The notes below the pieces were generated by a model. It saw only the letters and a program-made list of their open reading frames with translations. It was not told where the DNA came from and ran no database searches. Positions 1 to 14,800 of a DNA stretch of 64,000 nucleotides are shown piece after piece. Origin of the DNA: Dipylidium caninum (Eukaryota > Platyhelminthes > Cestoda > Cyclophyllidea > Dipylidiidae). The number at the start of each line of letters is the position of its first letter. The stretch's first letter is position 1. A program made the position numbers and the translations under genes. The DNA is taken from contig QEYB01000705.1 of NCBI GenBank assembly GCA_017562135.1, positions 46,270 to 110,269 of the forward strand. Reading direction: 5' to 3'.

Positions 1-3000
1 CTGCAATTCGGCACCGTGTGTCTGGATAGCATGAGAACGATGAAAAGAAGGAGCGAGGCGAGGTGGGTCAAGGGAAGGAAGACAAGGAGAGGGAAGGCAA
101 GAGAGGGGAGGGGGCTCATTGTCCAGTCTCAAGGTTAAGCTGCATGATGGAAGACAATGAGTCAGTCGTCGGTGATTTTGGCTTGTTCCTGGCGCTAACC
201 TGAACGGTGTTGTCCCTCTCCTCTCCTCCCACTCACCTTCTCTCGCTCTTCCGCCCTCTCGCCCTCAGGACATTTACGCCATTCCCACATGAAACTAATC
301 CGTCCTACCTACCTCATTTTTCTCATCTCAGCCCCATAAAAGTGGTCGAACAATGAGTGGGTTGAAGCCGATAAGCATTCATCTGGGCTCTCCCTCGTAT
401 CTCTATTCTCTGATTGACAGCACCGCTTTGTTCACCACATTCGGGGCACAATGTTTGGCTCGAATTATCCTCTCCACTATGTCCACTGCCAAATCCTCCA
501 CTTGTCCAAAATGTCTTCCACAGTGTATAGGAAGATAAGCGGCCCTGCCTCCAGAGGTCACATGAATGAGCATGCAACTAAGAATACGTAATCAAAATCG
601 TTGCTCACGACATTACACAATACAGCCACCATCACTTCTTTTACATTTCCTCCTCGCATCACTCCGCCCGCCTCTCACGCCCCACCGACGCAGTTACTCG
701 CGTCCTCGACTTGGTGCCTGCACGCCACCGTGGTGCGAATCGTGAGATCGAGATGATTGAAGCGTTTGTGAGAGATATCCGATAAGAAGACAATGGAAAG
801 TACAAGTAATACCTCATTCTGACGACATATCTTCAACACGCTTCTCCAAGCATTTTCTTAAAATCAGCCTCATCTTCCGCCACCCCTCACCGCAATTTCT
901 CACACTTCTACCCTACTCTTCCTTCCCCTTTCATGGAAGCGCCTCTCAAGGCTACGACTCTCAAATCGGAGCTTAAACCCTTCTACTATCGGTGAGAGAG
1001 ACGCGCTGAAAATTTTGTCACCTCTTCTCCTCCTCAACAAACATGTCTCGCCTTCTTTGCACACTTCGTCCTAATATACTACTCATTTCCTACACGCCAC
1101 TCTGGAGAAAGAGTTCGGAGATTATTTTGAGAAAAAATGCGACTAAATCTCGTTGATCTGAAATGAGAAGACAAGCTTTTCTACCACAATTGCATTTATG
1201 CCTCGTCTTCCATCGCCAAGAGCATGTTGCTGGGGCGGAGTAGTATAGGAAATGCAAAGTATTTAGACGAGACCCATCGTAATTCTTCTCTCATGCAACA
1301 AAGGAGCCCATTTGTGGACTTCGTCGTCGAAAAATGGGACGATCTGAAAAGAGATGAACGGATAGCAGGGGGAATTCTCCACGTCTTTTTTGGAAACGAT
1401 GCCATCGTCGGTGTCATGGGGCCTAACTTCGTGATTTACTGTCGATTTCTGATCTACTTCGACTCCTCTTCCATAGGCTCTAGCAGCCGGACTTTCTTGC
1501 TCCACTTCCTTAAAGCTAGTAAGAGACAAGCCACATTCAGTGATGACAGACGCGTTTGGTGCCAATGAAGATGTAAAGTTGTGCGAGTTGTTCGACCTGT
1601 TCTGCGCCCTCACCATGTAGCATTCTAAGTGGCCAGCTCGTGTACAGTGCCCTGCGGGAGGGTGAATGTAAATCATCTTTAAACCTGATTGTCCCCATAG
1701 ACAATCAACCACCAGTCCGAGAAGACGGTTGTTTCTGCACAGGCTCATTATCAGCCTCGTTTGCCTCACCGGATCCACAGAGATCATGTTTGTGTTGTTT
1801 GGGAAAACAACTTCGCCAACGATAAATGCATTTTCTGCCTCGTTGACGTACAGTAGCCGCTCATGCCCGATGAACTATCCAAATCAATTGCCTGCATGCA
1901 ACTATCCGGCTGAGAGGACGCGGAACAGGTCAAACAGCTCACACCTTTACGGCTTAACTGGCGGAGATGACGTGGCAGTGCCGAAAGTGGGAGGAAGAGT
2001 GCTTCGGCTGCTTGAGCCAACGGAACAGGAGGCGAAGTAGAGCCGGTCTCGCCAGTGGATATGGGGAGCAGGCGTCATGACAGGGCGTGCTGATGTCGGC
2101 TGAAAGCGTGGCTTCCACAAAAGGACCAATTAAACTGGGCATAGGATTTTCAGCGCACGTGGAGCATATCCCATATGACATATGACATTTGCGACGTCAC
2201 AGTCAACAAATGAACTCTTCGGTCCATGAGAGGAGAATTATGCCCTGTTTCATCGAACTAGTTACTTTTCTTACTACTTCACCGCATCAACAGGAAGATT
2301 TGCAGTCGCATCGCTGCGATGGCATTCTTTGGCAGAATAACCTCCTCGGTCACCCTCGCCCCACTACTTCGGACATAATTGTGAAGTAAATAGATGGACG
2401 AGAGTCGCGTGTGTAAAATGAGTAGGCTAATGAGATTCAGTGTGGTAAGAAGTTGAGCCAAGTTGGGGTGGAGATGAGACAGGGGAAGGCGTTCAGGGGA
2501 ACAACCACATTCACGTGCGATACACTCATTCTTTGCTAAGAAAGATGTTGTGCAAATCTTCGGTGGACCAGCTCACTGATATCCGCGGTTCTTTAAGTTC
2601 TATGTGGTATGAGACTTGAGTATCGCTTTGCATTACTTATTCTGCAATTCTGGCTGTTTCACATCGGTGGCTTGCCTGGAACAGTAACTCACTTTTGCAT
2701 CCAAAAGTTACCTTCTTCACATCCAAAACTTCAGATTATCAACTTCAACCACTCACTTCCTCGTCTCCATTCAGCCGCATTTAGATGAAATAACGCCGAG
2801 GATGAGGGTCGAAAGACTTGCGAGTCTGGGCGTCCGTTGGGCGACGAAAATGCGGCACACCAGGTGCTTCGTGTGACAATTTCGGTCAATTGACTTGGTG
2901 TTTCAGGTGGATCATACTCTGTCAGAATCGAGGGGCTCGCCACGCAGTAAAGAGGAGGAGTCAGAGAGGTAAGACCAAGTGATACTTGGAACAAAACGAG

Positions 3001-5937
3001 CTTTCTGCACTTATGCTACTGTAGCTTGCGTAGCAAAGACATGCGGGAGAGTTTTGAGCGACACAGAGGGAAGCGGAGTGGGAGACGGCGCAACTGAGAT
3101 AATGAAGAAAAACAACTGCGAACGCAAAGAGGGGGCGAAAGTGGCGCTGGAAGGCAATGAAAGAGAGAATTCGCTGCTCGGTATTTCATTTCACACCGCC
3201 TATGCAGAGAAAGGCTGTGATTGCATATCTTCAAGGTTGTTGTCCTCAATAAAGCCTTGCTGTCGTTAAGTCGGTGATGCAGAGGGAAATCCTCACTCCT
3301 GCTCGAGGCATAGAAAGTCAACAAAGAGTTTATCTCAACTGGCTTCTTTTAGAGGTTCCTCGACATGCAGTCTTTTCACACCATTAAGCGCAGACTGCAC
3401 CAAGGAAGGATGGTAGTGAGAATACCGTTCGCAACGCCTTAAATAGGCGCAAACATCAGTCAGCTCTGGTTGTCCACCCGAACAGGCGTGTCAAAGTGGA
3501 TATCAGTCGTCACCTTCGAGTGATTGAGTCGCATCCAAAGCTTACTAGTGAACTGTGAGCGGATGTCCGTTGAAGAGGTGTATTCACGGCTGGCATGTTC
3601 TCTAGACTGGAACTCTGCTCACAACTTACTACGCTGGCGATAATCAATGCAGATCTCAGATTCTAGTCAATCTCTCTACCGGCAGGTGGACAAAGCTTAT
3701 GCCATGTAAAAAAGACGCAGAAGGACATCATCTTTAGACCCCGATAAAAGCAGAAAGTGGGACTGAGACATGATTTAGATAGAAAGTAAGTGGTTGCATC
3801 ACAACTCTTGTTTGTAGGTTATCATTACCTCGCTCAATGTACACCAGTTGTCTTGATTACTGAGGCGGGGGGTGACTCTTATCTATTATGCCAGTTGGTA
3901 GAACAAGGAGCCGTCGTGCGAGTGGAAGCTCGTCATTTCAAGTGAGTAGGCTGAAGAAACGTAGTAAGGAGAAGTTTCAAGCTGCATGATACTCGTTACC
4001 GCGTGTAGGAGCGTTCACAGATCGACGGTGGAGGGGGGGGGCGGAGGAGCGGCCAACTTTTCTCCTAACATTAATATTCACCTTGACAGGGAGGACAGTC
4101 TCCGAGTGAAGACGTAGGTAGTGCAGAAGAGAGGAGAAGCAGCCAGCCAAGCCAGCCAACACTCTTCATCGGTGAATGCACCACCTCACCCATTGATCAG
4201 CATCCGGTTCCATTTCGCGTCGAAGTCGTGATTCACAACAACATCAGCGACAACTGCTTTCGAGATGCTGTAGTCAACCAAAGGCGTCTCTGATGCCTTC
4301 CTAGCTAATCATTTTCGCCTTTCCGAGTAAACCCATTTAGCAATACTTCTTGTTCACTTAATCGCTTAAGGAAAATATCACCGAGGAAAGTGAATGAAAT
4401 AATAATAAGGATATGTCGATGTGCTGGATAGTGGGGAGGAGAGGCAGAGTGTGCTGTTTTGGTGGGAATCGGGACTTTCGATTATACTCGTCTGGCTCAT
4501 TGGACGCCGATGCACCTTATATTATCTAGAAAGGCAGAATTCACCCTTTATTTTACCCCTTATAAAATTCACTCAAGTCTATCTGTCTAGGGTCTTTATT
4601 AAATGGGGATGAAACATGTACACACACAATGCCCCGGATGGGACTTTGATTATACATATGGGGAAGAAGGCAATCAATTGATTGTTCAACTGTGATTTTC
4701 CCACTGTTTATCTTATTTCTTTCGCCTTTCAACTAGGGAAGCAAAAACGTCACCGAGTTCTTGGTCTTTCGCTTCTGGAGTCAACGTTTTGTCGTGGGTG
4801 ACTCTTCCCAGACATTCCAACCAATCATACTCATCATCCTATCGTGATAGCACTTTCGTTTTTTCCTGGGGCATTTCATCAGTGAGGAAGTACTTCTCCC
4901 ATTGAACTGGTCTAACACGTGTCTCCATGTGTTTATGCTTGGGTTGACTCCCTCACCAATTGTGACGGACCTTGGGAGGTGACGTGATCCGGTAAATTTC
5001 CTTCCCCTGGCCAACTGTCCTCCTCGCAAGCCTCCCACCCTGCCTCCTTTCTAATCCTTTCCTAGCTGACAAATTTAGTCAGATTCTTTTGCGTGAGGAA
5101 CATTAATAGGCTGTTAAAACGAAGTGTGGAAAGGGAGCGAGACACGTTGGTACGATGGAGATGAGATGAAAAGCTGTTCCATGCGCCCTCCGCGGGCTTA
5201 CCTCGCTCATTAATAGTCGCGGTATTTAAAGTTCCATGTAGGCGTGATGGCCCTGGAAGAAGCTATTATGAAGGGAGAGAGGAGAAGGAGGGCAGAAAGG
5301 TTAGAAACTGTGGAAAGGTGTGGCAGAAGAGGAGGCTGATTTTAAGAAAACGCGTGGGGACGTACAAAATACGTCGTTTGTTCGAACACATCATTTCTTG
5401 TCAAGGTGGAATTTGGTCGTCTACAGCTGCCCCTCCACTCCAAGTCATGCAAGATCAAACGACCTTCGAGTGTGTCCAAAACAATGAACATCGCTTTAAT
5501 CCACTCACTCGATTTAGTGCAAATGAGTTTATAACTCCAAGGAGGGCTAATTAGGATTCTCATGCACTCCTAACAGGATTTGATATTTCAAGAGAATGTA
5601 GACGCGAGTCTGATTAATTTTCCTTTTCCATAAGCTCAGGCACAAAGTGAGACAGCATAAGCATTAAGGCAATTAACCTTAGCTCTTGCAATTAAAAGTC
5701 TAGACGATAATCGCATTCCGCAATAGACCCTTGCAATCTAGCGTATTCTCAAATGCGTCCATGGAGCAGCTACGGAGATCGACGTCTTCAAACTGCACTA
5801 AGGTGGACAGTACCAAGAAGGTCAACAAGACCACATTCACCTCCAGCAACTTTTACGAGATGATTCAGTAGGTGGAACTCGTCACGACGATATTCGACGA
5901 ATCAAATGTGGCTCACCGTTTGATTCGTGTGTCCTTG
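1..5937. other. Intergenic, no gene recognised
   Basis: I see no supported gene here. The longest open frame is on the minus strand at 1,263-1,787 (174 codons). It has no recognisable motif and a length expected by chance in 64 kb. The first 120 bases are purine-rich and bases 220-270 are pyrimidine-rich, with no clear tandem unit. No tRNA, rRNA or strong splice-bounded exon series was found. Confidence 0.5.
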
Positions 5938-6920
5938 AGATGAAGGTCCCACCCCAATGTTGGGCAACCAGCTTCCTTCATTTCTGCTGACAGCCCCATC
6001 ATTCTCGCTTCCTCCCCGAAGCGAATGAACCTCGAATTTCGGCGAGATTGCATTTTCTCTTACACCATATCCTCTTTATTTAGTCACCTCTTTCGTGGCA
6101 AGCGAAAGCCTACCTAGCAAGTGGAGGTATGTTTGTGAAAGTGACGGGCGGACGCTCCGCTTGGCACCCTGTATTCTAATGCCGTTGCTGCGGTAGCGAC
6201 TGCGAATACTGCGGATTTCTTCGATCTTTGTGGTCGCTAAACGGAAAACACTGTTTGAAGTGGTGATAAGGTTATACGCAAATACTTCTGTTTACCGTAT
6301 AACGACCGGCTCTCTTGGATGCTGTGCTAACATCCGGGTGTCTAGTGTGAATAAGGAGCCGCAAACACTACTAACCGCAAAGGACAGATCGCAAGTTGCC
6401 CCTCTCTCTACTTATCAACCTTTTCTGCTGATCTCCCTCTTCATTCCTGGTGACACCCATAGGTGTCCTTTGAACTGCTTCACATCAACTGCAACGACGT
6501 GCATTCAAGTATGTGAGCGAAACGCATACTAAAAGGAAACAACAAAACCTGGCAATAAAATGGTTCAGATAATGTATCTCAGACGAGACTGAATATGTGG
6601 AAGTCCAGGTAGGCTCAACAACTGCAATGTTCACCTGAAGGAGTAGATGGATAAAGTGAAGGGGTGCCTTGCATCCTCTTGGTGTCCGGCTCTAGTCTCC
6701 GCCTCGTTCATCCCATCGAAGTGATGAGACGGACGAGTGGGAAGGATTGCCACAAGTTAATGCTGCTGTCTGGGTGTAGATTTTGCAGGCGGTTGATGAT
6801 ACCATGATGGGTAGATATTAAGGCTTCTCCTTCCTCCATTTTAGCAAAGAACCGAATCCAGCTCTTTCTCGTCCCGACCCGACCCTCCTTGACCTACTTT
6901 GCTTTGCCGTCATGCCTACC
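5938..6920 (+). repeat. Dispersed repeat R2, copy 1 (about 1 kb)
   Basis: This segment aligns along its whole length, in the same orientation, with 18,952-19,870. Shared blocks include AATTTCGGCG near 6,036 and 19,028, CACCCTGTATTC near 6,166 and 19,114, GTGTCCTTTGAACTG near 6,462 and 19,403, and GATTGCCACAAGTTAATGC near 6,745 and 19,683. Differences are spread throughout with many small indels, so both copies are old. Both are broken by stops in every frame, and I see no transposase or reverse transcriptase motif. It is probably a decayed non-coding part of a mobile element, but the class is unknown. Confidence 0.8.
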
Positions 6921-9900
6921 CACGATTTGTCGGAGAGTGTCTATATCACCTCGTTTATAAGGCAATAGTGGGTTTTGCAGTGCATGGAATTGCCTCGTTG
7001 AGCGCCGACAGAATCTGTGAAGACGGCGAACGAGGCGGCTACAGCGATGTCTAGTGTCAGTTTCATTGCTCTCACAATCAACATCACTCCCCTGCGGCAC
7101 ATCTGTCCGTGAGCTCCTCCCAGTAAATTGAGATTTGGCACTTTGTGATGCACGCTTTAGCACGATTGAAGTGCCTCTGGCTCATCCATCCAACCGACAG
7201 GCATTGTGAATGCGAAGCAAGATGTTGCTACTCCCACCCTGTGGAACAAGTAATCTCATTGATGTAATTAATGAGTGAGAGGTGGAGGGCTGTCCAGTTG
7301 GATGGAAGAAAAAATGCGAGCCCCACCGCCCACTTGCCCTCTTAGCGCTTAGCAAACCATGGATTGCTCCCAACATCTGCAAGTTGTTCCGATGCTGACA
7401 CCGGCACAAAAGTAGAAATGGCCTATTTACTCTACCCAAACTAGCCTTCCGCTTTCCCCCTAACCGCGCTAGTCGGTGTCAGATTCACAATGCCAGCTGA
7501 CAGGCTGCGATAGGTTGGGTAGGCCTATTTCAATCTTAATGTCCACAATTTTGGGTAAGGAGATTAAATCGCGCAAATAACACGCAAAGCACATCTCCTA
7601 ATGCCAGTAAGGAAGGCGGTTGCAGAAGGTAAAGCGACTTCTTCAACTGGTTACACATCCTACTGCATGAATCCCCAAATGTTTCAGCGTTTGAGCATAG
7701 GAACTACACACTCCAAGTTTCCTACACGCTGTCTTCACTTACTTTCATATGTCCGACTGGTGTTGGGAGGTGGGCAGACTTCACTTCTTCAAAGCAAGTC
7801 TACACAGTGCTACTTTTTATCTCACAACACTATACTGCACCACGATTTCGGACAATATCTGCCCCCATACGGACTTCGAGTATGTGAACAGCACCACACA
7901 ATGGTTCTCTTGGCCGCTCGCCCTCGGGCTTCATTGGGACCATCAACGAAGTACAATTTGGAGTATTTGCGGCCATAATCCTTTTCCCACTACACACAAT
8001 TACATCCTTAGTAAGGTTGATCTAATGTAACGCAAGCCAAATAGCAATGAGGGAAAGAATTGAAATGCTAGCCGAGGCAGCAGGCCTTTTTGGCCAACGC
8101 ATATATAAATATTTTTCCATTAGTTAACCTTAGTGCGTATCTTTCATTTTCTACATGTAACACCATCGTTCGAAGTGTACATCTTATAGCCCTTATTGGT
8201 ATCTTCGCCACAGAGATGGGGAATATTCTCGGCAGGACATCGCAGCACTCAATGGGAGCACCCGTGATTTGAAAGAAAGCACCGTTCCTGCCAATTACAT
8301 GAAGGCAAACGAACAAAATGACAGCGGAATATGATCTCCCTATACTTGCATCTTGAGTTGCTTTATCAAAGACTATCAAGGCAGGATTTGTCGACAATTT
8401 CAGAAGACAAACAGAATAAAATCACATTTATTCAACTAAAAAAGGGTAAAGAGAATGCTATAGAAGATACTGCGCCTGCTTCCACGCTGAAATTTTTGTT
8501 TAATTGAAACACCATTTTCCTTTAACTCTAAAGCAACTAAATATGGTGCTTTACCTTCCAACGGGGGGGGGGAAATTGTATTTCGGGATACCTCCTTGGG
8601 AACCGATTTCCAGGTGTCCCTCGCTTGAGCGCACTCGAAGATTAATTTAAAGTAAATTCGAGTCACAAGGTGACTTGCAATGGTGCACATTTCTGCCGTG
8701 TAGACGGGAGCAGCAACAGAGATAGCGTAGCCTCCACTAAATGGGACGACCTGCCAGATGCTCACTCGCCCACTTGGTCTTTGCGAACCCTGCAACAACT
8801 AATAAACTCTCTTGGTAAGCTCAACACATCCTATCCGCTCCCCTCCTCTCCACTTTATTTATAGTAACTTTCGTCTACTACAGTCACACCATCTGCTACT
8901 GGATTCGCTTTACTTCCATTTCTAAACCTACTTCTTTATGCCACTTTGCAGATAAACTTCTTCTTAGGAGATGTCCATTAAGTAAGCCGTTTCTGAGTGT
9001 CTCAAACGATAAGGTTAACACATCGAGAGTGAGCCCAGATGATGCAACGCCATGTGACTCGTTCACAGCCTGTCAGTGCCGCAGTAGGCGTAGATTTGGA
9101 CTCCTTGCGGTGAGAAGGTGCTTCTTGTGTCCTCTCTCCTCACTCTCAGCTGAAGCCACTCCTCCCTGCTTACCGAAAGAGCTTCAGTCGCCTGACTTCC
9201 TAATTGAAGTTTGCCAACTCACATGTCCCTACCTGAAACCGGAGGAGTTGAAGAAAGCCATTCGAAGGCGACGAGTTAGTCTGCCGCCCCTCTCCACAGT
9301 CACACGTCCACGCTGCCACGTGAGGTAGAGACGAGTCATCGAATACCTTCCACCATCCAGATTCTATCACTGTGTAAAGTGCTATTCGCAGGGCTGAATG
9401 GGGTTTGTCGGTACACTTGTTGGCCTTATGCAATAAGTCGGCAGCTCTCACATGTCCTCTCCCCACAGTAACTCTCCAAGTGGTCCCACATAGTGGTCGA
9501 CGACCACTTTAGACTAGACGGATGAATAAGTAATAAGGAGGTTGGTCAGGGCTAAGTATTCCGTATTTCAGTCGAGAATGCAACCTGCGCCCACTGCCAC
9601 TCATTAAGCCTTAAAGTCGCCTTCAGCAAGTGAGATCATGAAAACCTCCGAAGTCAGACAGCGCACCGCAACTTGACACAGCCATCTGTTCCCGGGAGCC
9701 TCAGATTAATCATGCCATACTCGCATACGAAACAAGTCTACATGGGCTGTGGACTAGATCTATGCGTTCCAATTGCACTTGAGTGACTGTGACTTCTCAA
9801 AATTGAACCTGCATAGGCACTAATCGCAAATGAACATAGCTGAAAAGACCTTCGAAAAAGACTTACCAACTGACGCGCTACCATCGCGATGGACGGGATG

Positions 9901-11240
9901 AGTGCCGCGATGAAGACATACATGGACATGGTACTCGTCTCCACCAATCTATCAGCGTCAGAATCAGAGACGATGGAGAAACCAATCGTCTTGATCGTCA
10001 AAGAGGGAGAAGGGCGACTGAGCTGGTTTTCTCACACGCGGCTGCACAGGCCGCATGCCCTCGATTGTCTTGCATACGTTCTTCTTGGTCGACTTCGGAA
10101 GTTTGTGGGAAAAAAGTAGGACCAAATCATGTCCTACGAATTTTCGTATTACGATTCACCATCGGAATTTTTATGTCAGACCTTTGTAGAGACTCCTCTT
10201 TTCCCCTTTATGGTTATCAACATATAAACTGAGGGATGAAAATTTATCGTACAACCCTAGGTCAAATAAGTTAAAGAGCGCTATTTACCATACGAAGAAT
10301 AACGCAGGATGCTTTTAGAAACCCAGTCTAAGTGAAGTCTTCAATAGCGAGGGGGTTACGCTATGCCAATGGAAATTAATAGCGAACAAAAGAAGAATTC
10401 CACCGACAGAGTGATTTAGTGTCACCACATGATTGGAGATGGACAACCGCTCTTAAAGTCAACAGATTGGGGAAGCGGTTTTGGGAGCTCGTGTAGGAGT
10501 AATGTTGGGAGAGTGGAGTGAAAGTGGTGCTGAAGGTCACTTTTATGGGAGGAGGAAAGGAGAGGGAGATAGAGGTACATTAATATGTAATAAGTGAAGG
10601 CTGATGTTAACTAGAGTGTTGGCTTCAGCAATATAGTCTATTGAAATGGTCGAATAAGAAGAGGAACGATGTCGTGTGCTTAGACAGAAAGAACTGGAGA
10701 CAGATGGATTGCAAGTGGTGTTCTGCGATTACCAGTGGACAGGTTGCTTATTAACGGCGTAGAATATGTCACGTGCAAACACATAACCATCTCAGCAACG
10801 TCGCTGAGTGACATTGAGCAAGTTAGGATGGGCATAAATTTAGTGAAAATTGACACGAGAAATTATTTGATATGCTAATTTGCCCCGGCAGAGTTGTCAA
10901 AGTAGCTAATGTTAAGTATTCATTGGACAATAGATAGAGAGCAGAAGATTCTAAATTGCTAGGAGAGGAGAGCAGAGTTTGAAATCTTTGTAGCGAATTG
11001 GGCGGTTGTCTAGTGATTACGTTACTCACAAATGTGCTGATAATTGTGGAACTTATACTAAGAGGCAGAATTAAAACCGTCCTCAGACCTCCTTACGTTT
11101 GAAGTTCTCCAGTTATTCTACGAATACTGTTGTATCGGACCGCCGTATTGCCTGTCGAAGAATTTATGTTCATCTTGAGAGCCTTTCATCTGAGACGTAT
11201 TATCGCTTGTTCTGATCCTCTTCCTCCACCTCAAGTGACA
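6921..11240. other. Intergenic, no gene recognised
   Basis: Open frames here are short and unconvincing. The most exon-like is on the plus strand around 9,168-9,280, a hydrophilic stretch including PYLKPEELKKAIRRRR. It has no clear splice partner, so I do not call it a gene. A short G homopolymer lies near 8,563. No RNA gene or tandem repeat was seen. Confidence 0.4.
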
Positions 11241-11449
11241 ATTTGATCACATCATCTTGCTGCACTGCATCGCCGGTCAGTTAGTGGTGGAAGGAAAGGA
11301 TGAGGCAGCTCAAGCAAGTCAACGATTGTTAACTGCCTCGCGAAAAACCGATGGCCGCATTTCACTAAGTGTCTCCAGCAATTGCCCAATTCCGACTCCG
11401 CCTCCTCTCCACATACGATCACGAAGTCGTGAAGCCAAGTTTCTTGCTT

Positions 11450-11850
11450 GGCAGCCACGACGAGACTGTCTGCTGCGAAAGACGCATTGAGTCGAGAATG
11501 TGACCACCTCATGTGCGCATTGGTGGAGTAAAGGTGGCTGAAGGTAGGAAGTGGAGATGTTCCTCGAATTTGAAGATGAGGTGAACACAGTCCTTTTGTT
11601 AATCTGAAAACGAGGCTATGAAGAAGGAAAGGGCTGAATGCTTAATGATGTTATCCCGCTCAAGGTCCCATGGTAAGCGTCTTTTCCTTCTCGAAGAAGG
11701 CACCATCACCAGCGCAGATGTATCGCTAGCTCTTTGCACGCCGCAGTCTTTCAGGTCTACACGAAGGCAATGTGCTCCTTAGAGCAGTTTGGCAGCCATG
11801 ACGAGAGAGCCTCCTGCAAAAGGCGTATTATGCCGCGAAGGTTGTCGAAT
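11450..11850 (+). repeat. Short diverged direct repeat pair
   Basis: About 55 bases at 11,451 (GGCAGCCACGACGAGACTG and following) recur at 11,790 (GGCAGCCATGACGAGAGAG and following), including CTGCGAAAGACGCATT against CTGCAAAAGGCGTATT. The two copies are about 340 bp apart and clearly diverged. The function is unknown. Confidence 0.45.
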
Positions 11851-14800
11851 CACGTCTTCCACTCATACTTCAATCTAACGTATTGGGTCCTCTCCGCCAA
11901 CTCTGTCTCAAATTTGTTACTCAGTTCTCTCCTCCCATGCCCATGTAATGAATGAGACGCGGAGTTTCAATCGAGATGATGTCAGCCGTGAATGAAACTC
12001 ATTCGCTGACTTACAGTCTCAGTTTGCCAGTGATCTCGCGAGGGACCAGACTGTTGGAAGCTGACGACTGATCTCAACTTTTTGCATAATCAAGCGCCGC
12101 TCCTCTGTACATCCTGAGCAGCAGTAAAGAAGAAGCTGACCGACGTTTAGGCCTATTTAAGGCTTCCTCACGCAACTCCTGTCAGTTCAATCAAATGGGC
12201 GCTTAAAGTGGCACTTGTCAATTCGCGGATATGCCAGCTGAGTGGGAGTCGCTGTCTTTGCTGTCTCTACTCCACTGTTACTTTCTCGACACACCAATGG
12301 CCATTTTCCTCTGCATTAGATATATCGGAAAGCAAGGCTTCATTAAGGAGTCAACCGGGAAGGAAATTCGTGAACGACTTTCTGTGCCACAGAGACGTGA
12401 TGTAAAATGCTCAGCGGTGAGTGCTTGGTGGTGAAGCTTTCCTCCTCTGGCGAAGAGAAGTTGAAGTCTTAGTCTGCCAAGTGCCTACAGCCCAGCCCCC
12501 ATGTCGTCAGGAATTCGTCTTGCCGCAGGCGAGCGGGGTCGTCTATCTCACTGTCACACCACACTATTAAATTAATAATAGTGTCGCAGTCCGTTCTCTC
12601 TGCACAGCCTTGTTATCGTACAGGTTTGCTTCGCCAGAGTCAGATAGCCCACATGGCGTGGAGAGTGAGTGCAATTAACGCTCGCTCTGCCACCTTTGAG
12701 TCGGATGTGAAATGACGCCTCTGGTGAGGTATGCGTATATTTGGCACTAACTTCTGGCCTCCCACTGCCTCTATGCGACTCCTCAATCCGTGGGTGAAGG
12801 AATGCCTGAGCAGCAGTGATCGTTTGTCAGCAATTGTGCATTTAGTAGATCGTCCCTGTTTTCCATCGCGTTGTCGGAGGCTGCGATTTCCCTCTGTGGA
12901 TGTGCGTACATACCGTCGGTGCCGAACTATGACAGTGAACTGGAATCGTCGGCGTTTAGGAGGTTGCTGGTATTCGATGGATGGTGGTGAGAGGTCGGAC
13001 GCCCAATAGCCCATTAGAAAGTCACCTTCAGAATGACAACACACAAGAGCTTGATTCGGATTAGAGGGCAGTTTGAAGTTGAGGAAGAGCGGAGGTAGTT
13101 AATTGGGGAGTGAAATCTCCTTCATATCGTTTATCTGATGGATATTCTTTTCGTGTCTGAAGAGGCTTATGAGGAGCCTTTGCACGAGATGCGAATCTGG
13201 CCGTATTCCGCTTGGTCCACGTCCTTCGATAATAATCCCGATACCACGTCATCCTCACGAATCTTGTTGAGGTGACGGCCATTCATTGGACGGTGTGGCA
13301 TTCCATCTACTTCCTACCTCCCATCTAACTCGACGCCCCATAGTCCGCCACACTATCAGAGTTTACACAAGGTAGACCCCCCTGAAAACACTTGCTGATG
13401 AGTAATAGCACAGAATTGCATGTTCCCCCTTGGTCGCCCCCCCTCCTCCCGACAACTGGAAGGGAAGCACGGACTGTCTACTACTTGCCCAATTGGAGCA
13501 ACTGTCTCCTTTGACAAACGATCACGACTGTCGAAGCATTCTTCAGTCTCACGGTGTGGACATTGATTGCCACAACTCGTCTTTATCGGCCTTCTCGATC
13601 AGCTCTGATGCCACTTTCAGCTCAATTACGACGACGAGGACGAGGACGAGGAGGAGCAAATTGGTGAAATAACGGGGAGAGGCTTAGGCGATGTAGTAGC
13701 ATACTTTGGAGTACTTCTTCATAGAATCTTCGAAATACAGCACTCGATGCTTCTTCTCCTGCATGCAAGAAGAGTTGCCTCGCAATCTGATTTGAATCGC
13801 CTCTATGCAGACAGCTCAAATCTTATCCACTTCATAAGGAGAATTTTGACACCCAGAAGAAGAGCATCATCAAACAATATCGTTTAGGTGCAAGGAGACT
13901 GGCAGGTGAGACGACGCATTGGGCGAGGAGACATAATTTCATGGTCGAAAATCCCCCACTTAAGGCGGCTACTCGCGATCCAGCAGCCGCCTTGGCCAGC
14001 TGAAGTGAATCTTCCCATGCCTTCTGTTCTCCCTCCTACTTCTACTGAAGTGAAAAATTCTCCCGCCTCACATTTTCCCCCTTGTCATTTGTAGCACCAA
14101 TTACACGTTATCAGAAGAAATGATTTTACATGGCGTGTATAGCAATTCCTAGGAAAGCAACTCAGGAGGTTATGCTGGTAACCCGCAGAATATTAACTCC
14201 CAGGGTGGGGAAGCGCAGTAACTGTCAACACTTCCCTCTACTTCTTCACGCAGAAGTAGAAAGTGGAAGGGTCGCAATGACGTGTTCATCCAAGAGGTGG
14301 AGTTCTGTCTCAGTGGCCTAAGACTGACCTCGCCGTGTTCGACGCCTCCCATCACGGCTTTCGTGGTATAAGACGAGAAGACACGCTGTCAAACGTTTCT
14401 ACTACAGCCATAGGAGCACATTAAATCACCCGATTCCCCCATCGTGAGTTTGTGCGTGTGTCTGTTTTTGTGCTGTGAAAGCACTCACGCAGGGTCGTCG
14501 CATTATTGTTTCATCCTGGTGTTCCTTTTTTGCACCAGCCGGCAATCTTTCCATGGGATGCACTACAGCAAATATCCTTATCCGTCTGCTAAATTTCTCG
14601 GGGAGATATCAATTGGTCCATCGCAGGGTGAAACAGTAGGTGCAAGCCTCACTCTGCGTTAAACCGGATGTTGTATCCTACTGAAATGTAGTTCGTAGTA
14701 ACCTTGTTGTAGCTTAAGATCATTGAACTGGCAACGGGTTCAGTAGAGTTTTGTGGGATGAAAGGGAATTTGGAGACACCTCTCTCTCAGAAATCCCTCG

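Noticed and set aside
1263..1787. 174-codon minus-strand frame as a gene
   Set aside because: About one such frame is expected by chance in a window this size, and no motif or splice site supports it.
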